Shown here: piece after piece, positions 32,682 through 41,126 of the stretch
Numbering within the stretch: position 1 is the first letter of the stretch
Layout: each line of letters opens with the position of its first letter
NCBI RefSeq assembly: GCF_040689105.1
Contig: NZ_JBFBVU010000007.1
Location: 100,859 to 164,858 of the forward strand
Source: Meridianimarinicoccus marinus
Lineage (GTDB): Bacteria; Pseudomonadota; Alphaproteobacteria; Rhodobacterales; Rhodobacteraceae
DNA length: 64,000 nucleotides
Reading direction: 5' to 3'
Notes under the pieces: generated by a model
Seen by the model: the letters and a program-made list of their open reading frames with translations, nothing else
Told to the model about the DNA's origin: nothing
Database searches by the model: none
Made by a program: the position numbers and the translations under genes

Positions 32682-34844
32682 ATGACCGAACCCGCCATCA
32701 CGCCCGACCTGATTGCTGCCCATGGTCTGAACTCGGAAGAGTACGACCGCATTCTTGGTCTGCTGAACCGCGAACCGACTTTCACCGAGCTTGGCATCTT
32801 CTCGGCCATGTGGAACGAGCACTGCTCGTACAAGTCGTCGAAGAAATGGCTGCGTACCCTGCCCACCACCGGCGACCAGGTGATCTGCGGACCGGGCGAG
32901 AACGCCGGCGTGGTCGATATTGGCGACGGTCAGGCCGTGGTCTTCAAGATGGAAAGCCACAACCACCCGTCCTACATCGAACCCTACCAGGGCGCGGCCA
33001 CTGGCGTGGGCGGCATCTTGCGCGACGTGTTTACCATGGGCGCGCGCCCGATCGCGGCGATGAACGCGCTCAGCTTCGGCGAGCCGGACCACCCCAAGAC
33101 CCGCACCCTTGTGCACGGTGTCGTGGAAGGGGTTGGCGGCTATGGCAACTGTTTCGGCGTGCCCACCGTGGGCGGTGAGGTGCGCTTCCATCCGGCCTAT
33201 AACGGCAACTGCCTGGTGAACGCCTTCGCGGCAGGGTTGGCGGATGCGGACAAGATTTTCTACTCGGCCGCGTCGGGCGTCGGCATGCCTGTGGTTTACC
33301 TGGGCGCCAAGACCGGCCGCGACGGCGTCGGCGGGGCCACCATGGCCAGTGCCGAGTTCGACGAGACCATCGAGGAAAAGCGCCCCACGGTTCAGGTCGG
33401 CGACCCGTTCACCGAAAAGCGCCTGATGGAAGCCTGCCTTGAGCTGATGACCACGGGTGCTGTGATCTCGATCCAGGACATGGGCGCGGCGGGGCTGACC
33501 TGCTCGGCGGTGGAGATGGGCGACAAGGGCAACCTGGGCATTCGTCTGCGGCTGGACGATGTGCCGGTACGCGAGAACGCGATGACCGCCTATGAGATGA
33601 TGCTCTCGGAAAGCCAGGAGCGGATGCTCATGGTGCTGAACCCCGAGAAGGAAGAGGTCGCCAAGGCGATCTTCGACAAATGGGATCTGGATTTCGCCAT
33701 TGTCGGCGAAACCATCGCCGAGGATCGGTTCCTTGTGGAACTGGGCGGCGAGGTGAAGGCCGATCTGCCGCTCAAGGCGCTGTCCGGCGAAGCCCCGGAA
33801 TACGACCGCCCGTGGGTGGCCACGCCCCCGGCCCCCGAGATGGAGCCGGTGCCCGAGATTGATCCCATCGACGGGCTGAAGGCGCTGCTGTCCAGCCCCA
33901 ACTACGCCTCCAAACGTTGGGTGTGGGAACAATACGATCACATGGTGATGGGCGACACGGTCCGGGTTCCGGGCCGCGGCGCCGGCGCGGTGCGCGTGCA
34001 TGGCACGCAAAAGGCGCTGGTTTTCACTTCGGATGTGACTCCGCGCTACGTGCGCGCCAACCCGGTCGAAGGCGGCAAACAGGCGGTGGCCGAGGCCTAT
34101 CGCAACCTGTCCGCTGCCGGGGCCAAACCGCTGGCCAGCACCGACAACCTGAACTTCGGCAACCCCGAGAAGCCCGAGATCATGGGCCAGTTCGTCGGCG
34201 CCATTCAAGGCATCGGCGAAGCCTGTGCCGAGCTGGACATGCCGATCGTGTCGGGCAACGTGTCGCTGTACAACGAGACCGACGGCGAGCCGATCCTGCC
34301 GACCCCGACGATCGGTGCCGTGGGTCTGGTGCAATTCGCCCACAACCTTATTCCCATGACGCCCGAGGACGGCGACCTGATCCTTGTGATTGGCGAAACC
34401 CATGGCCATCTGGGGCAATCGGCGTTGCTGGCCGAGGTGTTCAAGCGCGAGGACGGCGACGCCCCGCATGTAAACCTGAACCTGGAAAAGCGCCACGGCA
34501 TCTTCCTGCGCAACAATCGCGGACTGATCACGGCGGCCAATGACGTGGCCGATGGCGGGCTGGCGCTGGCACTGTTCGAAATGGCCGCCGCCGCCGGTCT
34601 GGGCCTGACCGTGGACGAAGGCGATATGGCGATGCTGTTTGGCGAAGATCAGGCGCGCTATATCCTGTCGTGCTCGTTCGATGCGGCCGAAACGCTGATG
34701 ATCGAGGCCAGCCAGCACAAGATCCCGCTGGCCACCATCGGGCGGTTCGGAGGCGATACGGTCACGCTGGCTGGCTCCAGCGCTCCGCTGGCCGAGCTTG
34801 TGAAACTCAACGAAGAGACCTTTCCGGCCACCTTCGCGAACTGA
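32682..34844 (+). CDS. purL: Phosphoribosylformylglycinamidine synthase subunit PurL
   Basis: The ATP-dependent synthetase subunit that makes FGAM from FGAR in purine synthesis, working with PurS and PurQ. The 720-residue product is the small type: WNEHCSYKSSKKWL, the KMESHNHPSYIEPYQGAATGVGG nucleotide region and GNVSLYNET are all present. The partner subunits are not in the window. It ends 12 bases before a convergent VPLPA-CTERM gene. Confidence 0.97.
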   Translation: MTEPAITPDLIAAHGLNSEEYDRILGLLNREPTFTELGIFSAMWNEHCSYKSSKKWLRTLPTTGDQVICGPGENAGVVDIGDGQAVVFKMESHNHPSYIEPYQGAATGVGGILRDVFTMGARPIAAMNALSFGEPDHPKTRTLVHGVVEGVGGYGNCFGVPTVGGEVRFHPAYNGNCLVNAFAAGLADADKIFYSAASGVGMPVVYLGAKTGRDGVGGATMASAEFDETIEEKRPTVQVGDPFTEKRLMEACLELMTTGAVISIQDMGAAGLTCSAVEMGDKGNLGIRLRLDDVPVRENAMTAYEMMLSESQERMLMVLNPEKEEVAKAIFDKWDLDFAIVGETIAEDRFLVELGGEVKADLPLKALSGEAPEYDRPWVATPPAPEMEPVPEIDPIDGLKALLSSPNYASKRWVWEQYDHMVMGDTVRVPGRGAGAVRVHGTQKALVFTSDVTPRYVRANPVEGGKQAVAEAYRNLSAAGAKPLASTDNLNFGNPEKPEIMGQFVGAIQGIGEACAELDMPIVSGNVSLYNETDGEPILPTPTIGAVGLVQFAHNLIPMTPEDGDLILVIGETHGHLGQSALLAEVFKREDGDAPHVNLNLEKRHGIFLRNNRGLITAANDVADGGLALALFEMAAAAGLGLTVDEGDMAMLFGEDQARYILSCSFDAAETLMIEASQHKIPLATIGRFGGDTVTLAGSSAPLAELVKLNEETFPATFAN

Positions 34845-34856
34845 CCGCGGGCAGCC

Positions 34857-35507
34857 TCAGCGCCGCCGACGCAGCACCATCAGCACGCCGATCCCGGCCC
34901 CCAGCAAGGCCAGCGGGGCCGGCAGCGGCACGGGTGCTGCCACGCGGGTCAGCCCCAGCGCGCGTCCGGTACTGTCCAGAACCTGCAACGACACCGTCGC
35001 ATCCGACAGCGAGGTGAACTGGAAGTCCATGCCCAGGGTGCCAAACAGACCCGCACCGGGCGGGGGTTCGGGCTGCGGGTTGAAGAACAGCGGGTTCGAG
35101 CCGATGCCCCCCGACGATGACTGGAACATCAGCCGCAGCGTCAGGGTCTCGGTGCCCGTGTCCAACATGACATCGGTCTGCGGGAACCGCGCGCCGGGGC
35201 TGCCGCCCTGCGGATCGAGCGGTTTGCCGCCCAGGCTGCCACCCAGCAGAACCTGGAAGAACTGCGCACCCGACACGCCCCTAATGGTCTTGTCGACCGA
35301 GAACGGGGTCAGGAAGGTGGATGCCGGGAACGCCACCGGCGGTTCGGGCTGTGGATTGAAGCCGTAAATCACCAGCGGGTTGACGATGCCATGGGCCACC
35401 TGCACCACGGTTGCTGTGCCCCAGTGGGCCCGCGATGCAGCGCCGGCGGTTGCGGTGAAAACAACAAGGATACTGGCCACCAAACAGGCGCGAACGAGAT
35501 GTGCCAT
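34857..35507 (-). CDS. VPLPA-CTERM sorting-domain protein with two FNPQPEPP motifs
   Basis: A 216-residue exported protein: signal peptide at about 1-23, then two exact copies of FNPQPEPP (about residues 50-57 and 142-149), each within a beta-rich segment, and the C-terminal signal VPLPAPLALLGAG, a membrane helix and RRRR. The tail is the XrtD-type exosortase signal. The NPQPEPP motif is found in many uncharacterised bacterial proteins and has no assigned role that I know. A GGAGG ribosome-binding site precedes the ATG at 35507. Confidence 0.82.
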   Translation of the reverse strand: MAHLVRACLVASILVVFTATAGAASRAHWGTATVVQVAHGIVNPLVIYGFNPQPEPPVAFPASTFLTPFSVDKTIRGVSGAQFFQVLLGGSLGGKPLDPQGGSPGARFPQTDVMLDTGTETLTLRLMFQSSSGGIGSNPLFFNPQPEPPPGAGLFGTLGMDFQFTSLSDATVSLQVLDSTGRALGLTRVAAPVPLPAPLALLGAGIGVLMVLRRRR

Positions 35508-35560
35508 CTCTTGCCTCCTTTTGGTTTACGCCCATCCACTATAGCATGAGGGCGCGAATG

Positions 35561-35575
35561 TTTCCCGTGGGGAAA
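35561..35575. promoter_or_regulatory. Inverted repeat TTTCCC-GTG-GGGAAA
   Basis: Perfect six-base arms around a three-base centre in the divergent gap between the FNPQPEPP gene and bolA, 54 bases from the former. It could be an operator for either gene. Confidence 0.35.
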
Positions 35576-35655
35576 GCCCGACCTGCGCGCCCGTTGCCGC
35601 TTGCAGCCCCTGTGACCGCGCCCTACAAATTGGGAGAAACCAAGGACGACCCAGC

Positions 35656-35898
35656 ATGCCCATCCAAGCCCAGGAAATCGAAAACCTGATCCGCGAAACA
35701 TTTCCCGACGCCAAGATCACGATCACCGATCTGGCAGGGGACGGAAATCACTATGCCGCCGAGGTCATCGACGAAAGCTTCCGGGGCCAGAACCGCGTAC
35801 AGCAGCAGCGGGCGGTCTATGCCGCGCTGAAAGGCAAGATGGACGGCAAGAACGGCGAATTGCACGCGCTGGCGCTGACCACCAAAGCCCCGGACTGA
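35656..35898 (+). CDS. BolA/IbaG family iron metabolism protein
   Basis: An 80-residue BolA-fold protein; the conserved histidine is in GDGNHYAAEVID, with LHALALTTK near the end. BolA proteins form [2Fe-2S]-bridged complexes with CGFS glutaredoxins, and such a gene lies 118 bases downstream on the same strand. The pair probably senses or carries Fe-S clusters. Confidence 0.93.
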   Translation: MPIQAQEIENLIRETFPDAKITITDLAGDGNHYAAEVIDESFRGQNRVQQQRAVYAALKGKMDGKNGELHALALTTKAPD

Positions 35899-36016
35899 CC
35901 TCTATCCGGCCAGACACAACTACGGGGCAGATGTCCCCGATATTGTGTATCGCCGATACAGACATTACCTGCCCGTCAGACCCGAAGATCCGACGACACA
36001 GACAAGGAGCTCTCAG

Positions 36017-36376
36017 ATGAGCGTTCAAGACCAGATCAAGCAGACCGTGACCGAAAACGACGTGGTGCTGTACATGAAGGGCACCAAGGCGATGCCGCAG
36101 TGCGGTTTTTCCAGCCGCGTGGCCGGGGTGCTGAATTATATGGGCATCGAATACCAGGACGTGAACGTGCTGGAGAACGACGAGATCCGCCAGGGCATCA
36201 AGGATTATTCCGACTGGCCGACCGTGCCGCAACTGTACGTCAAAGGCGAATTCGTCGGCGGCTGCGACATCATCACCGAGATGACCCTGTCGGGCGAGTT
36301 GGACACGCTGCTGGAAACCAACGGCGTGACCTTCGACAAGGACGCCGCCGAGAAGATCCGCGAAGCCAACGCCTGA
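36017..36376 (+). CDS. grxD: Monothiol glutaredoxin Grx4/GrxD
   Basis: A 119-residue CGFS glutaredoxin that binds [2Fe-2S] with glutathione and delivers clusters. The active site is PQCGFSSR (Cys29), followed by WPTVPQLYVKGEFVGGCDI, the glutathione-binding region. The ATG at 36017 has AAGGAG eight to ten bases upstream. It forms a bolA-grxD pair. Confidence 0.97.
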   Translation: MSVQDQIKQTVTENDVVLYMKGTKAMPQCGFSSRVAGVLNYMGIEYQDVNVLENDEIRQGIKDYSDWPTVPQLYVKGEFVGGCDIITEMTLSGELDTLLETNGVTFDKDAAEKIREANA

Positions 36377-36397
36377 TTTTTGCAGACGGGGCGCGCC

Positions 36398-36781
36398 TCA
36401 GGACGCGCCCTGCTCCATCTCCTCGGCCAGGGCTTCGGCACGGGCCGCCAGTTCGGCCAGACCGTCGCCCACCGCTGCCGGGATCACCGGCACCTCGACC
36501 CGCTCGGCGGGACGTGATTCCAGCGTGACGATCTGCGATTTCAGCTCGGCGATTTCGGCCTTCAGGGTCTCGGTGCTGGCCTGTACCGACAGCGTCTTGT
36601 CGGCCAGCAGCAGCCCGGCCATCAACAGCATCCGCGCCTCGGGCACCCGGCCCAACTGGTCGGCCATGACGCTGATCTCATCGTCCAGCAGCTTGGCAGC
36701 GGAATGCAGGAAGTCCTGCTCGCCGTCCTGACAGGCCACGTCGAACGACCGGCCCCCGATCTTGATGGTGACTTCAGGCAT
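36398..36781 (-). CDS. zapA: Cell division protein ZapA
   Basis: Cytoplasmic FtsZ-binding protein that bundles Z-ring filaments. The 127-residue product has the ZapA head (VTIKIGGRSFDVACQDGEQDFLHSAAKLLDDEIS) and a coiled coil from about 70. It overlaps the upstream coiled-coil gene by eight bases, so the two are coupled. It is convergent with grxD; no 6S RNA is visible at its 3' end. Confidence 0.93.
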   Translation of the reverse strand: MPEVTIKIGGRSFDVACQDGEQDFLHSAAKLLDDEISVMADQLGRVPEARMLLMAGLLLADKTLSVQASTETLKAEIAELKSQIVTLESRPAERVEVPVIPAAVGDGLAELAARAEALAEEMEQGAS

Positions 36782-37403
36782 CGGCGGTTTCCTCGATCAG
36801 CGGTTGCAGCGCGGCCAGAACGCTGTCGATCTCGGCCCGGTCGGCGGCCCGTGCGGCCTTGAGGGACTCGATCTCGGCGGTCAGGCTGTCGTCGAACAGG
36901 GCGCTGTCGCCACTGCCCTGGGCCATGGCCTGCCGCAGCAACACGTTGTTCTGGCGCAATTGGGCGTTGGCTTTCTGAAGCTGGCCGACGATCGCTTCCA
37001 GCGCGCCGATCCGCTCCTGCACCTCCTCCGCCTGACCATTGGCCTGCACCCCGCTCAGCCGGTCGGCGGCCTTCAGCGCGGTCAGTTCGGTTTGCGCCGA
37101 CTGCAGTGCCGCGCGATCTGTTTCGATCTGCTGAACCAGCGTCGCGACCTGCCCGCGCTCCTCCTCCAGATCAGTATCTCGAAGGGCCAGTTGCGCGCGC
37201 GTCGCCTCGATCTCGGCCTGCAACGCGGCGATGTCGCCGGCATCCCCCGCAGACGCCGCCGCGGGCTGCGCTTGTGCCGCGGCTTCCAGTTCGGCCACCC
37301 GGTTCAGGGCGTCGGCCAAAGCCTTTCGGGTGGACTGATGCGCCAACCTCATACGCCCAAGGGCATCGGCCAGCCGATGCTCAAGCTCGGAAATCTCCGT
37401 CAT
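36774..37403 (-). CDS. Coiled-coil protein translationally coupled to zapA
   Basis: A 209-residue, almost entirely helical protein with long heptad stretches (residues 1-45 and 58-160) broken by an Ala/Gly-rich hinge near 42-56. No signal or membrane segment. It is conserved in this place before zapA in Rhodobacterales, and the eight-base overlap with zapA suggests a stoichiometric partner, perhaps in the role ZapB has in gammaproteobacteria; this is inference, with no sequence match to ZapB claimed. Confidence 0.7.
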   Translation of the reverse strand: MTEISELEHRLADALGRMRLAHQSTRKALADALNRVAELEAAAQAQPAAASAGDAGDIAALQAEIEATRAQLALRDTDLEEERGQVATLVQQIETDRAALQSAQTELTALKAADRLSGVQANGQAEEVQERIGALEAIVGQLQKANAQLRQNNVLLRQAMAQGSGDSALFDDSLTAEIESLKAARAADRAEIDSVLAALQPLIEETADA

Positions 37404-37657
37404 GGTTCCCCTTTCTGCCCCAACTTAGGTACGCATATTCATTTTTTTTGATCGCACCAACCCCGAAGCTGGCGTCAACAATAGGTCGCAACAGCATCGA
37501 ATCCCACAGTTTTAAACCGTCAGAATGGCTTTTTCTCGGGATGAGAGCAGTTTTTTGGCCCCGCTTGAACTTCCCATGGCAGTTGCTAAGACGCAGGGGC
37601 GCGCTGCCCCGCGCAGCTGAAGTCCAAAATCCATTCCAAGACAACTGGAGTTGCCCC

Positions 37658-39673
37658 TTGTCCCTGAAGACGCTGCGCGAACGCCACCCCGACCACTGGA
37701 TGAAAGCCTGCGCCATCCGCGCCCTCGCACTTGACGGCGTTGCAGGTGCCAATTCCGGCCATAGCGGCATGCCCATCGGCATGGCCGACGTGGCCACGGT
37801 GCTTTTCGAGAACCACCTGAAATTCGATGCCGCCGATCCCGATTGGCCGGACCGTGACCGGTTCGTCCTGTCGGCGGGCCATGGCTCGATGCTGCTGTAT
37901 GCGCTGCTGCATCTGACCGGGGTTGAAGATATCTCGCTGGACCAGATCAAGAATTTCCGCCAGTGGGGCGCCCGCACCGCCGGCCACCCGGAATACGGCC
38001 ATGCCAAGGGGATCGAAACCACCACCGGCCCGCTGGGCCAGGGCATCGCCAATGCCGTGGGGTTCGCGCTGGCCGAGGAAATCCTGCGCGCCAGGTTCGG
38101 CAAGAAGGTCGTGGATCACCACACCTATGTCATCGCCGGCGACGGCTGCCTGATGGAGGGCGTCAGCCAGGAGGCCATCAGCCTGGCCGGGCGGCAGGAG
38201 CTGTCGAAACTGATCGTGCTGTGGGATGACAACAACATCACCATCGACGGCACCGTGGACATCAGCGACCGCACCGACCAACTGGCACGCTTCAGAGCGT
38301 CGGGCTGGTCCGTGCATGAATGCGACGGCCATGACCCCGCGGATATCGACGAGGCAATCACCGCCGCCAAGAAGACCGGCAAGCCGGCGCTGGTGGCCTG
38401 CAAGACGCATATCGCGCTTGGCACCGCCGCGCAGGACACCCCCAAGGGACACGGCGCGCTGACCGACCCCAAGGTCGTCGCCGATGCCAAGGCGGCATGG
38501 GGAATCGACTGGGCCGCCTATGAGGTGCCCGCCGACATCAAGGCGCAATGGGAAGAGATCGGCAGCCGCGGCGCTGAGGAACGCGACGAATGGTCGACCC
38601 GACTGGCCGGCCTGTCGGGCGCCAAGCAGCGCGAATTCGAACGCATGCAGGCGGGCGAAGCGCCCAAGAAGCTGTCGGCGGCCATCAAGGCGATGAAGCG
38701 CGACTACGCTGAATCCCAGCCGAAGATGGCGACGCGCAGCGCCAGCGAAAAGACCCTGAATGTCATCAATCCCCTGATGCCTGAAAACGTGGGCGGTTCT
38801 GCGGATCTGACCGGCTCGAACAATACCAAGTCGTCGGACATGGGCGTGCACCTGCCCGAGACCCGCGACGGCCAGTACCTGCACTACGGCATCCGCGAAC
38901 ACGGTATGGCGGCGGCGATGAATGGTCTGGCCCTGCACGGCGGGCTGCGCGCCTATGGCGGCACCTTCATGTGCTTTGCCGATTATGCCCGTGGCGCGAT
39001 GCGTCTGTCGGCGCTGATGGGTGTGCCCGTGACCTATGTCATGACTCACGACTCGATCGGTCTTGGCGAAGACGGCCCCACGCACCAGCCTGTAGAGCAT
39101 CTGGCAATGCTGCGCGCCACGCCGAACATGACCGTGATCCGCCCCGCCGACGCCACCGAGACGGCCGAAGCCTGGGAAATCGCGGCCACCGCCACCGGCA
39201 CGCCGACGGTTCTGGCCCTGTCCCGCCAGGGCCTGCCCACCGTGCGCACCGAGTTCAAAACCAAGAACATGGTGGCCCAGGGCGCCTATGTGCTGGCCGA
39301 GGCCGAGGGCAAGCGCCAGGCCATCCTGCTGGCCACCGGCTCGGAAGTGTCCGTGGCCTTGGCCGCGCGCGACCTGCTGCAGGCCGAGGGCATCGGCACC
39401 CGCGTCGTTTCCATGCCGTCGTGGGAGCTGTTCGCGGCACAGGACGAAGCCTATCGCCGCCGGGTTCTGCCCGCCGGTCCGGTCCGCGTCGCCGTCGAAG
39501 CCGGTGTCGACATGGGCTGGGATCGCTGGCTGACCAGCGAGCGCGGCAAGGCCAACAAGGCCGGCTTCGTGGGCATGGAGGGCTTCGGCGCCTCGGCCCC
39601 GGCGGATGTGCTGTTCGAGAAATTCGGCATCACCGCACAGGCCGTGGCCGACAAGGTCAAGTCGCTGCTGTAA
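37658..39673 (+). CDS. tkt: Transketolase (TTG start)
   Basis: Thiamine diphosphate enzyme of the pentose phosphate pathway that moves two-carbon units between sugar phosphates. The 671-residue product has the signature segments RALALDGVAGANSGHSGMPIGMAD and the ThDP motif GDGCLMEGVSQEA with downstream WDDNNITIDG, plus the THDSIGLGEDGPTHQPVEHL-type catalytic stretch. The TTG at 37658 has GGAG seven bases upstream and gives the N-terminal SLKTLRERHPDHWMKACAIR expected for the family; the first ATG, at 37700, would drop 14 conserved residues. It is followed by a terminator and two GAPDH genes. Confidence 0.96.
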   Translation: MSLKTLRERHPDHWMKACAIRALALDGVAGANSGHSGMPIGMADVATVLFENHLKFDAADPDWPDRDRFVLSAGHGSMLLYALLHLTGVEDISLDQIKNFRQWGARTAGHPEYGHAKGIETTTGPLGQGIANAVGFALAEEILRARFGKKVVDHHTYVIAGDGCLMEGVSQEAISLAGRQELSKLIVLWDDNNITIDGTVDISDRTDQLARFRASGWSVHECDGHDPADIDEAITAAKKTGKPALVACKTHIALGTAAQDTPKGHGALTDPKVVADAKAAWGIDWAAYEVPADIKAQWEEIGSRGAEERDEWSTRLAGLSGAKQREFERMQAGEAPKKLSAAIKAMKRDYAESQPKMATRSASEKTLNVINPLMPENVGGSADLTGSNNTKSSDMGVHLPETRDGQYLHYGIREHGMAAAMNGLALHGGLRAYGGTFMCFADYARGAMRLSALMGVPVTYVMTHDSIGLGEDGPTHQPVEHLAMLRATPNMTVIRPADATETAEAWEIAATATGTPTVLALSRQGLPTVRTEFKTKNMVAQGAYVLAEAEGKRQAILLATGSEVSVALAARDLLQAEGIGTRVVSMPSWELFAAQDEAYRRRVLPAGPVRVAVEAGVDMGWDRWLTSERGKANKAGFVGMEGFGASAPADVLFEKFGITAQAVADKVKSLL

Positions 39674-39700
39674 CCGGCACCGAATCAAACGCGATCCAGG

Positions 39701-39730
39701 GGGGAGCACCGCAAGGCTGCTCCCCTTTTT
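39701..39730 (+). terminator. Rho-independent terminator of tkt
   Basis: GGGGAGCA (39701-39708) and TGCTCCCC (39718-39725) form an eight-pair stem, followed by TTTTT. Confidence 0.85.
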
Positions 39731-39810
39731 GTTGCGCCCCTGCAAAAGGTGTGACCAAACGGACGCAACGACAGTATACAAAAGCATACATGTTGGCGAT
39801 AACACGTCAC

Positions 39811-39824
39811 CTTTTGCGCTAACA
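39811..39824. promoter_or_regulatory. Degenerate LacI-family-type operator upstream of the first GAPDH gene
   Basis: CTTTTGCGCTAACA matches 11 of 14 positions of the TGTTAGCGCTAACA-type palindrome whose better copies lie upstream of the second GAPDH gene and edd. The right half is perfect. It is 105 bases before the start codon. Confidence 0.4.
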
Positions 39825-39928
39825 CATTCACTTTAAATGTGTTTTTGCTTCCCATCTTAGCTGTATCTCCCGTATACGAACGCCAGACAGAGACTGTGAC
39901 ACCGGTCGCAAACCGCGGGAGTTCATTC

Positions 39929-40933
39929 ATGACTGTAACGATTGGCATCAATGGTTTCGGCCGCATCGGACGCTGCACCCTGGCCCATATCGCCGCCAGC
40001 GCGCGCAACGACGTTCAGGTCGTCAAGCTCAACGCGACCGGCCCGATCGAAACCAGTGCCCACCTGCTGCGCTATGACTCGGTGCATGGCCGCTTCCCCG
40101 GCGAAGTGAAGGTCAAGGACAACACGATGGATCTGGGCCGCGGCCCGATGGAAGTGTTCTCGACCTACGAGCCGTCTGAGCTGGACTGGTCCGGCGTCGA
40201 CGTGGTTCTGGAATGCACCGGCAAGTTCAACGACGGCAGCAAGGCGGATGTGCATCTGGAGCGCGGCGCCAAGAAGGTGCTGATCTCGGCCCCCGCCAAG
40301 AACGTGCACAAGACCGTGGTCTACGGCGTCAACCATCGCGATCTGGAGGCCGGGCACACCATGGTGTCGAACGGCTCCTGCACCACCAATTGCCTGGCGC
40401 CGCTGGCCAAGGTGCTGAACGATGCCATTGGAATCGAGCGTGGCATCATGACCACGATCCACAGCTACACCGGCGACCAGCCGACGCTGGACCGCCGCCA
40501 CAACGACCTGTACCGCGCCCGCGCCGCCGCCATGGCGATGATCCCCACCTCGACCGGCGCCGCCAAAGCCCTGAAAGAGGTTCTGCCGGAACTTGAAGGC
40601 AAGCTGGACGGCTCGGCCATCCGGGTGCCGACGCCCAATGTCTCGGCCGTGGATCTGACCTTCGAGGCCGGCAAGGATGTCACCGTCGAGGACGTCAACG
40701 AAGTGGTGCGCGAAGCGGCTGCCGGCCATATGGGCGCGGTGCTGGGCTATGATCCCGAGCCCAAGGTCTCCATCGATTTCAACCACACCACGCAGTCGTC
40801 GATCTTTGCGCCCGACCAGACCAAGGTCGTCGGCGGGCGCACGGTGCGGGTGCTGGCCTGGTACGACAATGAATGGGGCTTCTCGGTGCGCATGGCCGAT
40901 GTCGCCGCCGCCATGGGCCGTCTGACCAAATAA
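39929..40933 (+). CDS. gap: Glyceraldehyde-3-phosphate dehydrogenase, copy 1 (predicted NADP-tolerant, GapB-like)
   Basis: A 334-residue GAPDH with catalytic Cys151 (SNGSCTTNC) and His178. At the end of the second strand it has Asn35-Ala36-Thr37 where NAD-specific enzymes have Asn-Asp-Leu; loss of that Asp is also seen in Bacillus subtilis GapB, which prefers NADP. At positions matching Leu187-Pro188 of the Bacillus enzyme it has Arg189-Arg190, which could bind the 2'-phosphate of NADP. The ATG at 39929 follows GGGAG. Predicted role: gluconeogenic, NADPH-linked direction; this rests on residue logic, not assay. Confidence 0.95.
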   Translation: MTVTIGINGFGRIGRCTLAHIAASARNDVQVVKLNATGPIETSAHLLRYDSVHGRFPGEVKVKDNTMDLGRGPMEVFSTYEPSELDWSGVDVVLECTGKFNDGSKADVHLERGAKKVLISAPAKNVHKTVVYGVNHRDLEAGHTMVSNGSCTTNCLAPLAKVLNDAIGIERGIMTTIHSYTGDQPTLDRRHNDLYRARAAAMAMIPTSTGAAKALKEVLPELEGKLDGSAIRVPTPNVSAVDLTFEAGKDVTVEDVNEVVREAAAGHMGAVLGYDPEPKVSIDFNHTTQSSIFAPDQTKVVGGRTVRVLAWYDNEWGFSVRMADVAAAMGRLTK

Positions 40934-40960
40934 TCCTCCCTCTCTTGCGAGACTCCTGTA

Positions 40961-40985
40961 GGGTCGGCCTGGTGCCGGCCCTTTT
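40961..40985 (+). terminator. Rho-independent terminator after GAPDH copy 1
   Basis: GGGTCGGC (40961-40968) and GCCGGCCC (40974-40981) pair over eight positions (one G-U), then TTTT. The short 3' UTR also starts with CCTCCC at 40935-40940, two bases after the stop. Confidence 0.75.
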
Positions 40986-41022
40986 CGCATGCCTTCGCCA
41001 GCCGCGTGACACGTTAACGCGG

Positions 41023-41077
41023 TTGACCAGGAAGGCGGGTATGACTTAGGTACCGGCATAGAAGTTAGCGCTATCAA
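41023..41077 (+). promoter_or_regulatory. Possible promoter and LacI-family-type operator of GAPDH copy 2
   Basis: TTGACC at 41023-41028 is 17 bases from a poor minus-ten TTAGGT (41046-41051). GTTAGCGCTATCAA at 41064-41077, with TAGCGCTA as its palindromic core, would lie just past the start point, a position fit for repression. The same 14 bases occur inverted upstream of edd. Confidence 0.55.
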
Positions 41078-41126
41078 CGTCGCGGCATTTTCCGGTCGCG
41101 ACACAGGCCCCTGTCTGGAGGATCCC

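Noticed and set aside
32529..34718. 729-codon open frame antisense to purL
   Set aside because: Same reason: a complete, well-conserved purL occupies the other strand; the antisense product is rich in His, Gln and Arg as expected for a shadow frame.
36377..36397. 6S RNA downstream of zapA
   Set aside because: In many proteobacteria 6S RNA follows zapA, but here only about 20 bases separate zapA from convergent grxD.
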